64,000 nt of DNA from Roseofilum acuticapitatum BLCC-M154 (GTDB lineage: Bacteria > Cyanobacteriota > Cyanobacteriia > Cyanobacteriales > Desertifilaceae), in the NCBI RefSeq assembly GCF_030068475.1, contig NZ_JAQOSP010000066.1, forward strand, positions 1-64,000, given 5' to 3'. Positions 41,520 to 50,360 of this stretch are shown here, piece after piece. Under the pieces are notes generated by a model that ran no database searches, was not told the origin of the DNA, and was given only the letters and a program-made list of their open reading frames with translations. Each line of letters begins with the position of its first letter. Position 1 is the stretch's first letter. Made by a program: the position numbers and the translations under genes.

Positions 41520-41686
41520 TTATTCCTTACTACTGCCGTGACAACCCTAAAATGGTGGGTTACGGCGGATTGATAGATTGCTGTCAGATTCTAGGTTTTA
41601 GCCGCCTAACCCACCCTACGCTAATGCACATTTTTAGCTGTGTCACGGCACTAGGGTGCATTAAAAACGCACCCTAAAGGACTAGA

Positions 41687-42802
41687 TTACCCTCCAAAGC
41701 CTCTACCCCGATGGGTAGAAGGTAGGGTTAGGCAATTATTCAACTGGGAAAGCAGGGTTTCTCGATCCAAATCTTGACCAATTAACACAAGCTGATTTTT
41801 CGGTTCCCCTTTCCATTCTTGATCGTCAAGGGTAAACCGTTTACCACTGAGGTGAAAGATATGGCACATAGGGCTTTCATCAAACCAGAGAATGCCCTTA
41901 GCGCGGAAGATATTCGGCGGTAAGTTATGATCGAGAAACTTTTGAAACTTCTTAATCGAGAAGGGGCGATCGCTCTGAAATGAAATCGACATAAATCCAT
42001 CATTTTCCAAATGGTTAGAATGATGATGGTGGTCATGATCGTGATGGTGGTGATGTTCATGGTCATGATCGTGATGGTGGTGATGGTCATGATCGTGATG
42101 ATGGTCATGATCGCGATCGTGGCTACGATCATCCTCTTGCTCAAAGTATTTATCCGACTCAAACAAACCCACGCTCAAAATTAACGGTAAAGAAACCTGA
42201 CTTTTCACCGTCCTTAAAATCCGAGCATCCGCCTTAATATCGCGGATTCTCACCTCCAAACTATCTACATCCGCTTCATCAACCAGATCGGTTTTATTCA
42301 AAAGGATAATATCCCCATAGGCAATCTGACTATAGGCGGCTTCCGAATTAAACAAATCTAAGCTAAAATTTTCTGAGTCCACCAGGGTAACAATGGAATC
42401 GAGACGGGTTAGATCGCGCAATTCTGTACCCAAAAAGGTCAGCGCTACGGGAAGGGGGTCAGCAATTCCTGTAGTTTCCACCACCAAATAATCGAGATGT
42501 TGCTGACGCTCTAGGACGCGATAGACTGCATCAGCCAATTCATTATTAATCGTGCAGCAAATACAACCATTACTCAATTCCACCATATCTTCATCGGTGG
42601 AAATAATCAGTTCATTATCAATTCCTATTTCGCCAAACTCATTCACCAGAACAGCCGTTTTTATTCCCTGTTGGTTACTGAGAATGTGATTGAGCAGGGT
42701 AGTTTTCCCGCTTCCGAGGAACCCCGTGATGATGGTTACTGGTAGAGGAGGTGAAGCGGTGTCTTGTTGTTCAGAGGGTTTTGAGGTTACTGTTGAGGTC
42801 AT
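41687..42802 (-). CDS. COG0523 (CobW/ZNG1-like) metal chaperone GTPase
   Basis: 371 residues from ATG 42802 (ATG 42847 upstream would cross the operator-like box). Walker A GFLGSGKTTLLNHIL lies near residues 27-41, the metal-binding CxCC motif is NGCICCTINNEL, and NKTD marks guanine binding. A His/Asp-rich loop of nearly 40 residues at about 228-266 binds metal. The C-terminal domain is present. A Zur/Fur-like box just upstream suggests zinc-starvation control, so zinc transfer to client proteins is the likely role. Confidence 0.87.
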   Translation of the reverse strand: MTSTVTSKPSEQQDTASPPLPVTIITGFLGSGKTTLLNHILSNQQGIKTAVLVNEFGEIGIDNELIISTDEDMVELSNGCICCTINNELADAVYRVLERQQHLDYLVVETTGIADPLPVALTFLGTELRDLTRLDSIVTLVDSENFSLDLFNSEAAYSQIAYGDIILLNKTDLVDEADVDSLEVRIRDIKADARILRTVKSQVSLPLILSVGLFESDKYFEQEDDRSHDRDHDHHHDHDHHHHHDHDHEHHHHHDHDHHHHSNHLENDGFMSISFQSDRPFSIKKFQKFLDHNLPPNIFRAKGILWFDESPMCHIFHLSGKRFTLDDQEWKGEPKNQLVLIGQDLDRETLLSQLNNCLTLPSTHRGRGFGG

Positions 42803-42812
42803 AAGGCTACTG

Positions 42813-42827
42813 TGAAAACGATTCTCA
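42813..42827 (-). promoter_or_regulatory. Zur/Fur-like operator of the COG0523 gene
   Basis: TGAAAACGATTCTCA matches the 15-bp pattern TGANAANNATTNTCA used by cyanobacterial Zur. It lies 11 bp upstream of the chosen start. Zinc-dependent repression of the chaperone gene is the simplest reading. Confidence 0.6.
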
Positions 42828-42996
42828 ATTCTCCTATTATTACCCATAAACAGAGAATTGGGCGATCGCCTGACCCATCCAGTCGATCCGGGCGATCGGT
42901 CAAGGAGAAAACAACATACAATTGATACGTTACAATATTGACAGGCCAGCTCAATACGGATAGGATAGAATTAGAAAACCTAAAAATTAAGCCAAG

Positions 42997-43272
42997 ATGG
43001 AAAACACAATTACGATAGCTCTCACCCCAGAAGGTAACTTAGAACTCCCTCCAGAAATTCGAGAAAAATTTGCTAACGGCGAACAATACTCGGTATTGAC
43101 AACAGAAGATTCAATTATTTTCAAAAAGAACCCCATATCTTCATCTTCTATTCAGAACAATCACTTACCCTTAATTCCAGAACAACCCTATGCCTACTAT
43201 GCCGATCCAGAAGAACCTGCCATCCCCTCAGAAGACTGGAATATGGAAAATGAAGATCAAGGCATTTTATGA
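42997..43272 (+). CDS. vapB: AbrB/VapB-like antitoxin
   Basis: 91 residues. The N-terminal 45 residues fit a swapped-hairpin AbrB/MazE domain (ITIALTPEGNLELPPEIREKFANGEQYSVL, then EDSIIFKK). The C-terminal half is acidic and Pro-rich, the likely toxin-binding tail. Its stop overlaps the start of the PIN-domain gene by 4 bp (ATGA), as in VapBC operons. Confidence 0.8.
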   Translation: MENTITIALTPEGNLELPPEIREKFANGEQYSVLTTEDSIIFKKNPISSSSIQNNHLPLIPEQPYAYYADPEEPAIPSEDWNMENEDQGIL

Positions 43273-43673
43273 TTATTTTGGACACTCATATTTTAGTTTG
43301 GTGGATACAAAATGATCCTCAATTAAATTCCTATCACCGTGAATGTATTGAACAGGAAAGAAGTAATGGATTAGGCGTTTGTACAATCAGTTTAATTGAG
43401 ATAGCTAGATTAGTCAGTGCGGGCCGAATTATTCTGCCTATACCGATCGCCCAATGGTTCGAGATCGCCCTAGGGCAAGAAGGCGTAATGCTGATATCAA
43501 TTACACCAGCTATAGCAATTGAGGCTCAAACCTTACCTGGTGATTTTCACAAAGATCCAGCAGATAGAATCATTGTTGCCACAGCCCGATTATCTAAAGC
43601 TTCTATTGTGACCATCGATCGGAAAATACTCAACTATCCCTATGTTCAAACAATTCTACCAACGACCCCTTGA
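43269..43673 (+). CDS. vapC: PIN-domain ribonuclease toxin (VapC-like)
   Basis: 134 residues. The four acidic PIN positions are visible: Asp5 in IILDTHILVWW, Glu in SLIEIARL, and the Asp pair in FHKDPADRIIVATA with TIDRKIL near the end. The toxin would cleave tRNA or rRNA and be neutralised by the overlapping upstream antitoxin. Catalytic residues are intact, so the pair looks active, unlike the collapsed locus at 39.9-40.2 kb. Confidence 0.9.
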   Translation: MIILDTHILVWWIQNDPQLNSYHRECIEQERSNGLGVCTISLIEIARLVSAGRIILPIPIAQWFEIALGQEGVMLISITPAIAIEAQTLPGDFHKDPADRIIVATARLSKASIVTIDRKILNYPYVQTILPTTP

Positions 43674-43765
43674 TTGTTTTCTCTGCGATTGACTAATTTA
43701 TTACCCATTACTCATTACTTAATTTGGTATGATGAGGGCTGACCCATTGGAAAGTGTGCTGCCCC

Positions 43766-45226
43766 ATGACCCTAACGTTGACCAATACCCTCACCCGCAG
43801 TAAACAGCCCTTCGAGTCCCTGGAACCGGGGAAAGTGCGGATTTACTGTTGCGGAGTCACCGTTTATGACTACTGTCATCTCGGTCATGCGCGGTCTTAC
43901 ATTGCTTGGGATACCCTGCGGCGCTATCTGCAATGGCGAGGGTATCAGGTGCGCTATGTGCAGAATTTTACTGATATTGACGATAAGATCCTCAAACGAG
44001 CTAGGGAAACCGGCTCAACCATGGAAGCAGTAGCCGAAAAATATACCCAAACCTACTTTGAAGATATGGCGCGGTTAAATGTCCTGGAAGCGGATGAATA
44101 TCCCAGGGCAACCCATACCCTAAACGGGATTTTACGGCTGATCCATGAGTTGGAAACTAAGGGCTATGCCTATGCTTCTGGGGGCGATGTCTATTACCAA
44201 GTGCGTCAGTTTCAGGACTATGGCAAGCTTTCCGGGCGCAAGTTGGAGGAGATGCAAGCGGGAGCATCGGGGAGAGTGGTAGAGAGTGGAGAAGAGGCGA
44301 AGAAAAAAGATCCCTTTGATTTTGCTCTGTGGAAGGGAGCTAAACCGGATGAACCGAGTTGGGAGTCTCCTTGGGGAAAAGGTCGCCCCGGATGGCATAT
44401 TGAATGCTCGGCCATGGTGCGCGACTGTTTAGGAGAGACGATTGATATTCACTGTGGGGGCGCGGATCTGGTGTTTCCCCACCATGAGAATGAGGTAGCG
44501 CAATCGGAAGCGGTGACGGGTCAACCCTTGGCCCGGTATTGGTTACATAATGGCTTTGTGACGGTGAATGGGGAAAAAATGTCCAAGTCTTTGGGCAATT
44601 TTACGACGATTCGGGATTTGTTGGACTCGGAAGGGGGGCCGGAACCGATGGCGCTCCGGTTGTTTGTGCTTCAGGCCCAATATCGTAAACCGATCGATTT
44701 TACTCCAGAGGCGATCGCCTCAGCACAACGGTCTTGGAATACTCTCAAAGAGGGCTTATCCTTTGGTTACAAACAAGGGGCAATCTGGGGATGGGATATC
44801 CAGGGGAAATCTGAGGATCTCAATCCGGAGAGTGTGGCAAAGTTCAATAGTGCCATGGATGATGACCTGAATACATCAGGCGGATTAGCCGTATTATTTG
44901 AATTAGCCAAAGGGTTAAACCGAGAACAAAATCGCTTGATTCATGAGGGTAAAACGGAGGTCAATCCAGCACAGTTATATGAACAATGGCAAACTTTAGT
45001 AACGCTCTCCCAAGTTTTGGGGTTAGAAGTGGAAACCGAGACAGCAACGGAGTCCCCAGGATCGCAACTGAGTGATGAGGAGATTGAAGAGGCGATCGCC
45101 GCTCGTCAAGCTGCTCGCAAAGCCAAAAACTTTGCCGAAGGCGATCGCATTCGCGACGACTTACAAAACCAAGGCATTACCCTCATCGATCAACCCGGTG
45201 GTCTCACCCAATGGCATCGCAATTAA
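43766..45226 (+). CDS. cysS: cysteinyl-tRNA synthetase
   Basis: 486 residues from ATG 43766 (GTG 43754 is less likely). Class I signature in VYDYCHLGHARSYIAWD (HIGH-like HLGH) and KMSKSLGNF (KMSKS loop). The zinc ligands include the early CCGVTVYD Cys, HIECSAM and HHENE. The C-terminal DALR-like helical domain and the EAIAARQAARKAKNFAEGDRIRDDL tail are usual. It charges tRNA-Cys with cysteine. Confidence 0.96.
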   Translation: MTLTLTNTLTRSKQPFESLEPGKVRIYCCGVTVYDYCHLGHARSYIAWDTLRRYLQWRGYQVRYVQNFTDIDDKILKRARETGSTMEAVAEKYTQTYFEDMARLNVLEADEYPRATHTLNGILRLIHELETKGYAYASGGDVYYQVRQFQDYGKLSGRKLEEMQAGASGRVVESGEEAKKKDPFDFALWKGAKPDEPSWESPWGKGRPGWHIECSAMVRDCLGETIDIHCGGADLVFPHHENEVAQSEAVTGQPLARYWLHNGFVTVNGEKMSKSLGNFTTIRDLLDSEGGPEPMALRLFVLQAQYRKPIDFTPEAIASAQRSWNTLKEGLSFGYKQGAIWGWDIQGKSEDLNPESVAKFNSAMDDDLNTSGGLAVLFELAKGLNREQNRLIHEGKTEVNPAQLYEQWQTLVTLSQVLGLEVETETATESPGSQLSDEEIEEAIAARQAARKAKNFAEGDRIRDDLQNQGITLIDQPGGLTQWHRN

Positions 45227-45274
45227 CTTCCTGAATAGGGAAAACTGGGTTTTCCCCATTTCCCATTCCCTATT

Positions 45275-45302
45275 CCCCATTCCCCATTCCCCATTCCCCA
45301 TT
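45275..45302. repeat. tandem heptamer CCCCATT x4
   Basis: Four perfect CCCCATT units fill the space directly before the AI-2E family gene start, leaving no clear ribosome site. Related CCCATT/CCCTATT variants precede it. Confidence 0.92.
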
Positions 45303-45309
45303 CCCTTTT

Positions 45310-46404
45310 ATGCGCGAACAACGGATTACTTTTTCCCTATCCACGTTCCTCTTAACCTTACTCTCGGTGCTGCTCATTGTCCTCTTGTGGCAATTACGGG
45401 GACTCGTACTGTTGTTAATGATTTCTATTGTTCTAGCCGCTTCCATTTCTCCCTTAGTGGATGGGGCCGAACGCCTGCGTATTCCTCGATGGTTAGGGGT
45501 AATTTTAGTCTATCTAACCCTACTTTCTGGATTAACCGGTCTGGGTTTATTAATCGGCCCAACTGTGTTTCAGCAAATCGAGCGCCTGATCCAAAAACTG
45601 CCTTCCTATGCCGAAATTTTAATTCAATTAGCAGAAAATTTACTGGATAATTGGACGAATACTCCCCCAGAACTCTTTAACCTCGTCGATCTGCAACAAA
45701 TTACCAGTTGGCTGATCCGCTCTAGTCAACAATTAGTGCTGAGATCCTATAGCATTACACGAGGGATTATTGGGGGAGTCTTTAGCCTGATTTTATCCCT
45801 GTTTATCTCCGGTTATATGGTCGCTGATAGCCAAACCTTAATTAACAGTTTGGTGCGCCTACTCCCTGAACCTTGGGATAGCAAAATCGCCGCCCAAGTG
45901 CCCACCATTGGCTACCGCATGGGGAGTTATATTCGCGGACGGTTGATTGTCTCTTTTATCCTGGGAATTGTCACCACGGTAGGCTTAGGTATCCTAGGAT
46001 TACGGGAGTTTTCCCTGGGTTTAGGGGCGATCGCCGGAGTCACCAACCTGATCCCGTTTATCGGCCCGGTTTTAGGAGCTATTCCCGCTTTAGTCGTGGC
46101 GATCGCCTCCGGAGGTTGGACATTTTTGTGGGTACTACTCTTTTTTGTCGTGATTCAAAATGTCGAAACCTACATCCTCGATCCCTTCCTCGTCGGTTCA
46201 TCCGTTGGCATTCATCCCCTCTATCAACTCTTAGCCGTTCTCGGAGGAACTCAAGTTCTAGGAATTATCGGAGCCTTAATTGTGCCCCCTTGGGTAGCTG
46301 GAGCAGCAACCTTGCTAGAAAATCTGTATATTCAACCGAAATTAGCCGCAGAAAAAGCCACTGAACTGAGTTCTCAGGCTACCGAAGATTTCGGGGATCG
46401 ATAA
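45310..46404 (+). CDS. AI-2E family transporter (PerM-like)
   Basis: 364 residues. About eight hydrophobic segments: two N-terminal, a soluble region with amphipathic helices at about 75-150, then the conserved FSLILSLFISGYMVAD and GVTNLIPFIGPVLGAIPALVVAIASGG motifs, and the late QNVETYILDPFLVGSSVGIHPLYQLLAVLGG signature. The family includes permeases of uncertain substrates; autoinducer transport should not be assumed. The C-terminus overlaps a convergent small gene by 31 bp. Confidence 0.9.
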   Translation: MREQRITFSLSTFLLTLLSVLLIVLLWQLRGLVLLLMISIVLAASISPLVDGAERLRIPRWLGVILVYLTLLSGLTGLGLLIGPTVFQQIERLIQKLPSYAEILIQLAENLLDNWTNTPPELFNLVDLQQITSWLIRSSQQLVLRSYSITRGIIGGVFSLILSLFISGYMVADSQTLINSLVRLLPEPWDSKIAAQVPTIGYRMGSYIRGRLIVSFILGIVTTVGLGILGLREFSLGLGAIAGVTNLIPFIGPVLGAIPALVVAIASGGWTFLWVLLFFVVIQNVETYILDPFLVGSSVGIHPLYQLLAVLGGTQVLGIIGALIVPPWVAGAATLLENLYIQPKLAAEKATELSSQATEDFGDR

Positions 46405-46658
46405 ACAGAACTCGTCCGATGGAACAGAGCTGGACAAGGAGGATAATAAACAACAGAAAGTTCATCGCTAATCTTAACTTTCCCTTTGATCACCGATCGC
46501 AATAACCGATTCATCGATCTCCGGTCTTCCTCTGTTAAGTTTTCATCTAAAGTAGCAGCCATGAGACCATAGCGATCTGCAAGGGTCAAAACTCCGGTTT
46601 CTCGTGCAGAAACTAGAATTTCTGAGATCGCTCCAGGGAGAATTTGGTGTTCCAGTAA
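46374..46658 (-). CDS. small conserved hypothetical protein
   Basis: 94 residues from ATG 46658 (TTG 46700 gives a longer form). Compact helical sequence LLEHQILPGAISEILVSARETG, then ADRYGLMAATLDENLTEEDRRSMNRLLRSVIKGKVKISDEL. I believe relatives occur in many filamentous cyanobacteria, function unknown. The C-terminal Tyr/Pro-rich part overlaps the 3' end of the AI-2E family gene. Confidence 0.65.
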   Translation of the reverse strand, partial: LLEHQILPGAISEILVSARETGVLTLADRYGLMAATLDENLTEEDRRSMNRLLRSVIKGKVKISDELSVVYYPPCPALFHRTSSVYRSPKSSVA

Positions 46659-46894
46659 CATAATGATTCCATACACGAGTCCTATACTATTCACTATCAA
46701 CGATATTTTTTCTTTTGTGCGTGATTGATATCGCTGCTCTTAAGTGATTTAGATCGCTCTGAAATCTTCAAAATCATTCCCCCAATGCCTAATTTATCGG
46801 TGTAATTTTGTGCCTTAATTATCTAAGTTAGCATATAAACCCCTAATCTTTGGTAAGGTGAAGGGGAATCATTGCCTGTTAGAGTGAGTCGCTG

Positions 46895-47740
46895 ATGACG
46901 GAAAATCTACCCCATTTTTTCACCTCCCAGGAGGAAGAAGTAATTACTGATGATATCCCAGAAGCCCTCCGGGATACCCCAATACCACTTCCTGAAGTCC
47001 AAGAGTCAGCATCCTCAAGTTCTGAGGGGAGAATGTGGATTGGATGGGGAGGTGTGGCGATCGCCCTGATCGGCGGTATTCTCATTTTCAGAAGTAACTC
47101 TGTCACCCCTAATCCAGCCTCAAAACCAGTTACTTCTCCCTCGCCGGTAGCCGAAACCCCTGAATTAGGTGAAGAGCAGGAAAACTCAGAAACGGCTGAG
47201 GTTGGGGACTTACTGGGGCATTTTGCCTATGAAGAAGCACCGGCAGAAGATTTGATTCCAATTACGGCTGATGGTAGGCTACAATTACGGAGAATGGCGG
47301 CTGTTAAATTCCAACAAATGGTAAATGCTGCCCAACGGGATGGGGTGAGCTTGGTTCCTCTATCTGCCTTTCGCAGCTTACAAGATCAAGAGTATTTATT
47401 TTTTGATGTCAAAGCTCAACGGGGACAACTGGCAACAAAACGGGCAGAAGTAAGCGCTCCTCCCGGATATAGCGAACATCATACGGGCTATGCAGTGGAT
47501 ATTGGGGATGCTTATGTTCCTGCTGTGGATCTCTCTCCAGAGTTTGAAAATACGGCTGCTTTTAAGTGGTTAGAAGAAAATGCTGCTTATTATAATTTCG
47601 AGCTATCCTTTCCTCGAAATAATCCCCAAGGGATTAATTATGAACCTTGGCACTGGCGTTTTGTGGGCGATCGCCATAGTTTGGAGACGTTTTATAAGGC
47701 GCGAGAGCAGTCCAAGGTTGGGGAATCATCAGGGCAATAA
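46895..47740 (+). CDS. VanY-type D-alanyl-D-alanine carboxypeptidase (M15)
   Basis: 281 residues. A cytoplasmic acidic N-terminus is followed by one membrane anchor (IGWGGVAIALIGGILIF, about 48-66). The periplasmic M15 zinc peptidase shows SAFRSLQDQEYLF, the zinc ligands in SEHHTGYAVDIGD and the catalytic WHWRFVG. It trims the terminal D-Ala of peptidoglycan stem peptides. It lies 24 bp before the HEAGH protein gene. Confidence 0.9.
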   Translation: MTENLPHFFTSQEEEVITDDIPEALRDTPIPLPEVQESASSSSEGRMWIGWGGVAIALIGGILIFRSNSVTPNPASKPVTSPSPVAETPELGEEQENSETAEVGDLLGHFAYEEAPAEDLIPITADGRLQLRRMAAVKFQQMVNAAQRDGVSLVPLSAFRSLQDQEYLFFDVKAQRGQLATKRAEVSAPPGYSEHHTGYAVDIGDAYVPAVDLSPEFENTAAFKWLEENAAYYNFELSFPRNNPQGINYEPWHWRFVGDRHSLETFYKAREQSKVGESSGQ

Positions 47741-47764
47741 ACTGTCGCTTATCCAGAGAACTTT

Positions 47765-48445
47765 ATGAATCAACTAAGTTTAAATTTGACCGCGATCGCC
47801 GTTTTTACCCTAACCTTGTCCAGTCTGTTGGGGCCAGCAATCCACTTAAATCCAGCAATTCCGGCGATCGCCGCCTTTGGCATTTTAGGATTTCTGGCGA
47901 TCGACAGCCTGCAATGGAAAGGCCGAGGCAGTAACTTAGTATTAGGCTTAATTTCTAGTCTCTCTGCTGAATACCGCGATCGCCTCCTACACCATGAAGC
48001 CGGCCATTTTTTTGTCGCCACTCTTCTCGATATCCCCATTACCGGCTACACCCTCAACCCCTGGGAAGCCCTAAAAGCCGGACAAAAGGGACAAGCGGGC
48101 GTAAGCTTTGATGAACAGGCCATCACTAAACAGCTTAAATCCCCTGCCCTCACCCAGCAATGGATTGACCGCTATTGTATCCTGTGGATGGCCGGTATAG
48201 TGGCGGAAGAATTGGTTTATGGGGATGCTAAAGGAGGAGCCGACGATCTGCAAAACTTCCATACCCTCCTCAAGCTCTATTCCCCTGTAGAGGGTGATTT
48301 TACCCCTAAACAACAATGGGCCAAACTCCAAGCAAAAACCTTAATTAAAGACCATTGGAAAGCTTATCAAATGTTGACGTTTGCCATGGAATACCGTTTA
48401 CCCGTAGCCAAATGTCAAGAGAAGATTAGATCAATTAAAAATTAA
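47765..48445 (+). CDS. HEAGH-motif membrane protein, putative zinc protease
   Basis: 226 residues. Two hydrophobic N-terminal segments (to about residue 50) are followed by LLHHEAGHFFVATLLDIPITGYTL; HEAGH is the zinc-binding motif of FtsH-like and M50-like proteases. A conserved-looking MAGIVAEELVYGDAKGGADDLQN resembles the third-ligand region of FtsH. The AAA ATPase part is absent. A cyanobacterial FtsH-peptidase-like protein without ATPase is the best description; the substrate is unknown. Confidence 0.75.
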   Translation: MNQLSLNLTAIAVFTLTLSSLLGPAIHLNPAIPAIAAFGILGFLAIDSLQWKGRGSNLVLGLISSLSAEYRDRLLHHEAGHFFVATLLDIPITGYTLNPWEALKAGQKGQAGVSFDEQAITKQLKSPALTQQWIDRYCILWMAGIVAEELVYGDAKGGADDLQNFHTLLKLYSPVEGDFTPKQQWAKLQAKTLIKDHWKAYQMLTFAMEYRLPVAKCQEKIRSIKN

Positions 48446-48561
48446 AAATTAAAAATTAAAAATGGGTATCGGTTGAAGGATACACTATCAGTTAGAACCA
48501 GAAGGGGATTGGAGCAGGCGATCGCTCAATCCTTAAAGGCGATCGCCTATGAACCATTACG

Positions 48562-49389
48562 TTAAATCCCCGACCCATCCAAAAACTCTTCAATCGCTCG
48601 ATCCTTCAAAGCACAACTATTTTGCTTAGAGCGATAGGATGGCACTTCTAGGGCTTCTCCCTGTAAAACAGACTCTTCCCAGGAACTCCAACAGACACTA
48701 GCCAAGGATTGACTCTCCTGGAGAATCTCCCGACCTTCCTGAAGGGAACGCACCTGTTCTTCCAACTGCTCAATTCGGTCTACCAAAGTGCGAATCATAT
48801 CCGCTTCCGCATCCGGCAGTCTTCCATGTTCTAGCGGATCGACTCGAACCCCAGAGCGATAAACAATCCGTCCCGGAATGCCCACCACCGTACAATCCGA
48901 AGGCACATCCCGCAACACCACCGATCCCGCACCAATGCGGACATTATTTCCAATAAGCAGATTACCGAGAACCTTAGCCCCCGCACCCACCACCACATTT
49001 TCACCCAGGGTAGGATGGCGTTTACCACTTTCCTTACCGGTTCCCCCCAGAGTTACCCCTTGATAAATTAGGCTATAGTCTCCGACGATCGCCGTCTCAC
49101 CAATCACCACCCCCATACCATGGTCAATAAAGACTCCTTTGCCAATGGTTGCTCCGGGGTGAATTTCAATCCCCGTAAACCACCGAGCCAGATGGGACAT
49201 CAGCCGGGGAATAAACGGCAGACCCAGGACATGGAGCCAATGGGCAAAGCGATAAAACAGCAGCGCTTGCAGTCCAGGGTAGCAAAACAGGACTTCCAGC
49301 CAATTTCGGGCGGCGGGATCGCGATCGAAGATGATACGGAAGTCGGCAACAAGATTACTTAGCACGATTGAAAGTATCCAAAGCTTCAT
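48562..49389 (-). CDS. cysE: serine O-acetyltransferase
   Basis: 275 residues from ATG 49389; GTG 49365 ([11 protein letters not shown]) is closer to the usual N-terminus. It acetylates serine as the first step of cysteine synthesis. A helical N-terminal domain ([18 protein letters not shown]) is followed by left-handed beta-helix hexapeptides ([20 protein letters not shown], then [19 protein letters not shown]). A C-terminal coiled-coil stretch ([18 protein letters not shown]) and extra tail make it longer than minimal CysE, as is frequent in cyanobacteria. Confidence 0.93.
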   Translation of the reverse strand: MKLWILSIVLSNLVADFRIIFDRDPAARNWLEVLFCYPGLQALLFYRFAHWLHVLGLPFIPRLMSHLARWFTGIEIHPGATIGKGVFIDHGMGVVIGETAIVGDYSLIYQGVTLGGTGKESGKRHPTLGENVVVGAGAKVLGNLLIGNNVRIGAGSVVLRDVPSDCTVVGIPGRIVYRSGVRVDPLEHGRLPDAEADMIRTLVDRIEQLEEQVRSLQEGREILQESQSLASVCWSSWEESVLQGEALEVPSYRSKQNSCALKDRAIEEFLDGSGI

Positions 49390-49456
49390 CAAACTGATCG
49401 ATCTAGATCTTAGCGTCTAGTGGCCAGTTTACCCAAGGAATTAGATTTAAATTAAG

Positions 49457-49663
49457 GTGAAATTGAGTCATCTTTTCCTCAAATCACCGATTGCAGCCAT
49501 GCCCATCATCATCATGATTCTCATCTTAATCGCTGGATATCTAGGCAGTGAACTCCTAGCTTTAGAACTCATTAGCCTCTTAAAAAGCTTCTCAGTTCCC
49601 CCTTGGCTACTGTTGACTGCCACCCTCTCCCTAGTGGTTTGGTGTTTTGGAGACGAACGTTAA
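49457..49663 (+). CDS. small two-helix membrane protein (tentative)
   Basis: 68 residues from GTG 49457 with AAGG 3 bp upstream, or 54 from ATG 49499. Two hydrophobic segments (AAMPIIIMILILIAGYLGSELLAL and PPWLLLTATLSLVVWCFG) suggest a hairpin membrane protein. No family is recognised. The space between cysE and the RsbW-like gene is otherwise empty. Confidence 0.45.
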   Translation: MKLSHLFLKSPIAAMPIIIMILILIAGYLGSELLALELISLLKSFSVPPWLLLTATLSLVVWCFGDER

Positions 49664-49679
49664 GACCCGCTTTGACCCT

Positions 49680-50102
49680 CTAATAGTGCTTGATCAGCTT
49701 CAAACAATTACGTCCATCTTCCGTGGCTCTATAGCTGAGGTCATCAGCAATATCAGACATCATAAACCAACCCCGTCCATGTTCCTGGTCAGGATGTGGG
49801 CGAGGTTGGCTTCCGAGCCATTGGTCAATATCAAAGCCTGGGCCATAATCCCAAATCGACATTGTGATGGCATCATCCGCTAAGATCGCCTCTATATCAA
49901 TGGGGGTATTTTGGGGAAGATCGCGATGGGCATGGAGAACAGCATTGGTTAATCCTTCGTAAAATGCAGTTTGACACTCAATCCAGGTCGCTTCAGGAAT
50001 GGCGAGGGAGGGCGGCTTAAGACTTTTAAACCACTCTAAGCCATCAGTCAAAGCCTGGCCATCAGAATGAACTTGCAGATAAGCTCTATGGGGCAATTTC
50101 AA
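49680..50102 (-). CDS. RsbW-type anti-sigma/serine kinase (HATPase)
   Basis: 140 residues from TTG 50102, preceded by AAGGG at a suitable distance; no ATG fits. The GHKL ATPase motifs are YEGLTNAVLHAHRDLP (N box), IWDYGPGFDID (G1) and HGRGWFMMSDIADDLSY (G2). Proteins of this type phosphorylate a STAS antagonist on Ser and bind a target. It is divergent from the receiver-PP2C gene and close to two STAS genes, completing a partner-switching set. Confidence 0.85.
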   Translation of the reverse strand: MKLPHRAYLQVHSDGQALTDGLEWFKSLKPPSLAIPEATWIECQTAFYEGLTNAVLHAHRDLPQNTPIDIEAILADDAITMSIWDYGPGFDIDQWLGSQPRPHPDQEHGRGWFMMSDIADDLSYRATEDGRNCLKLIKHY

Positions 50103-50360
50103 TGGTGTAACCCTTAATCAGGCAATCAGCAGAGGTAAATGAAGCATTCAAGCATCCAAAAGTGAACTCAACGTTTATGATGAAATCACCACTTAGGTCG
50201 GTTCAGAATCAGTAAGATAGAAACGGACGCTAGATTGGGGGTCACGCTGCTTACTGAAATTGTTGCTCTGGTGCTTCTGCTTATAAGCTATCAAATAGGC
50301 TATCAAAGTGATCTCACTTTTGTCAGATTTTTCAGCTCCTAGTCTGATGACATTTTAATC

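Noticed and set aside
41782-42162. 126-codon ORF of Ile/Thr/Met repeats
   Set aside because: It is the His-rich loop of the COG0523 gene read in another frame.
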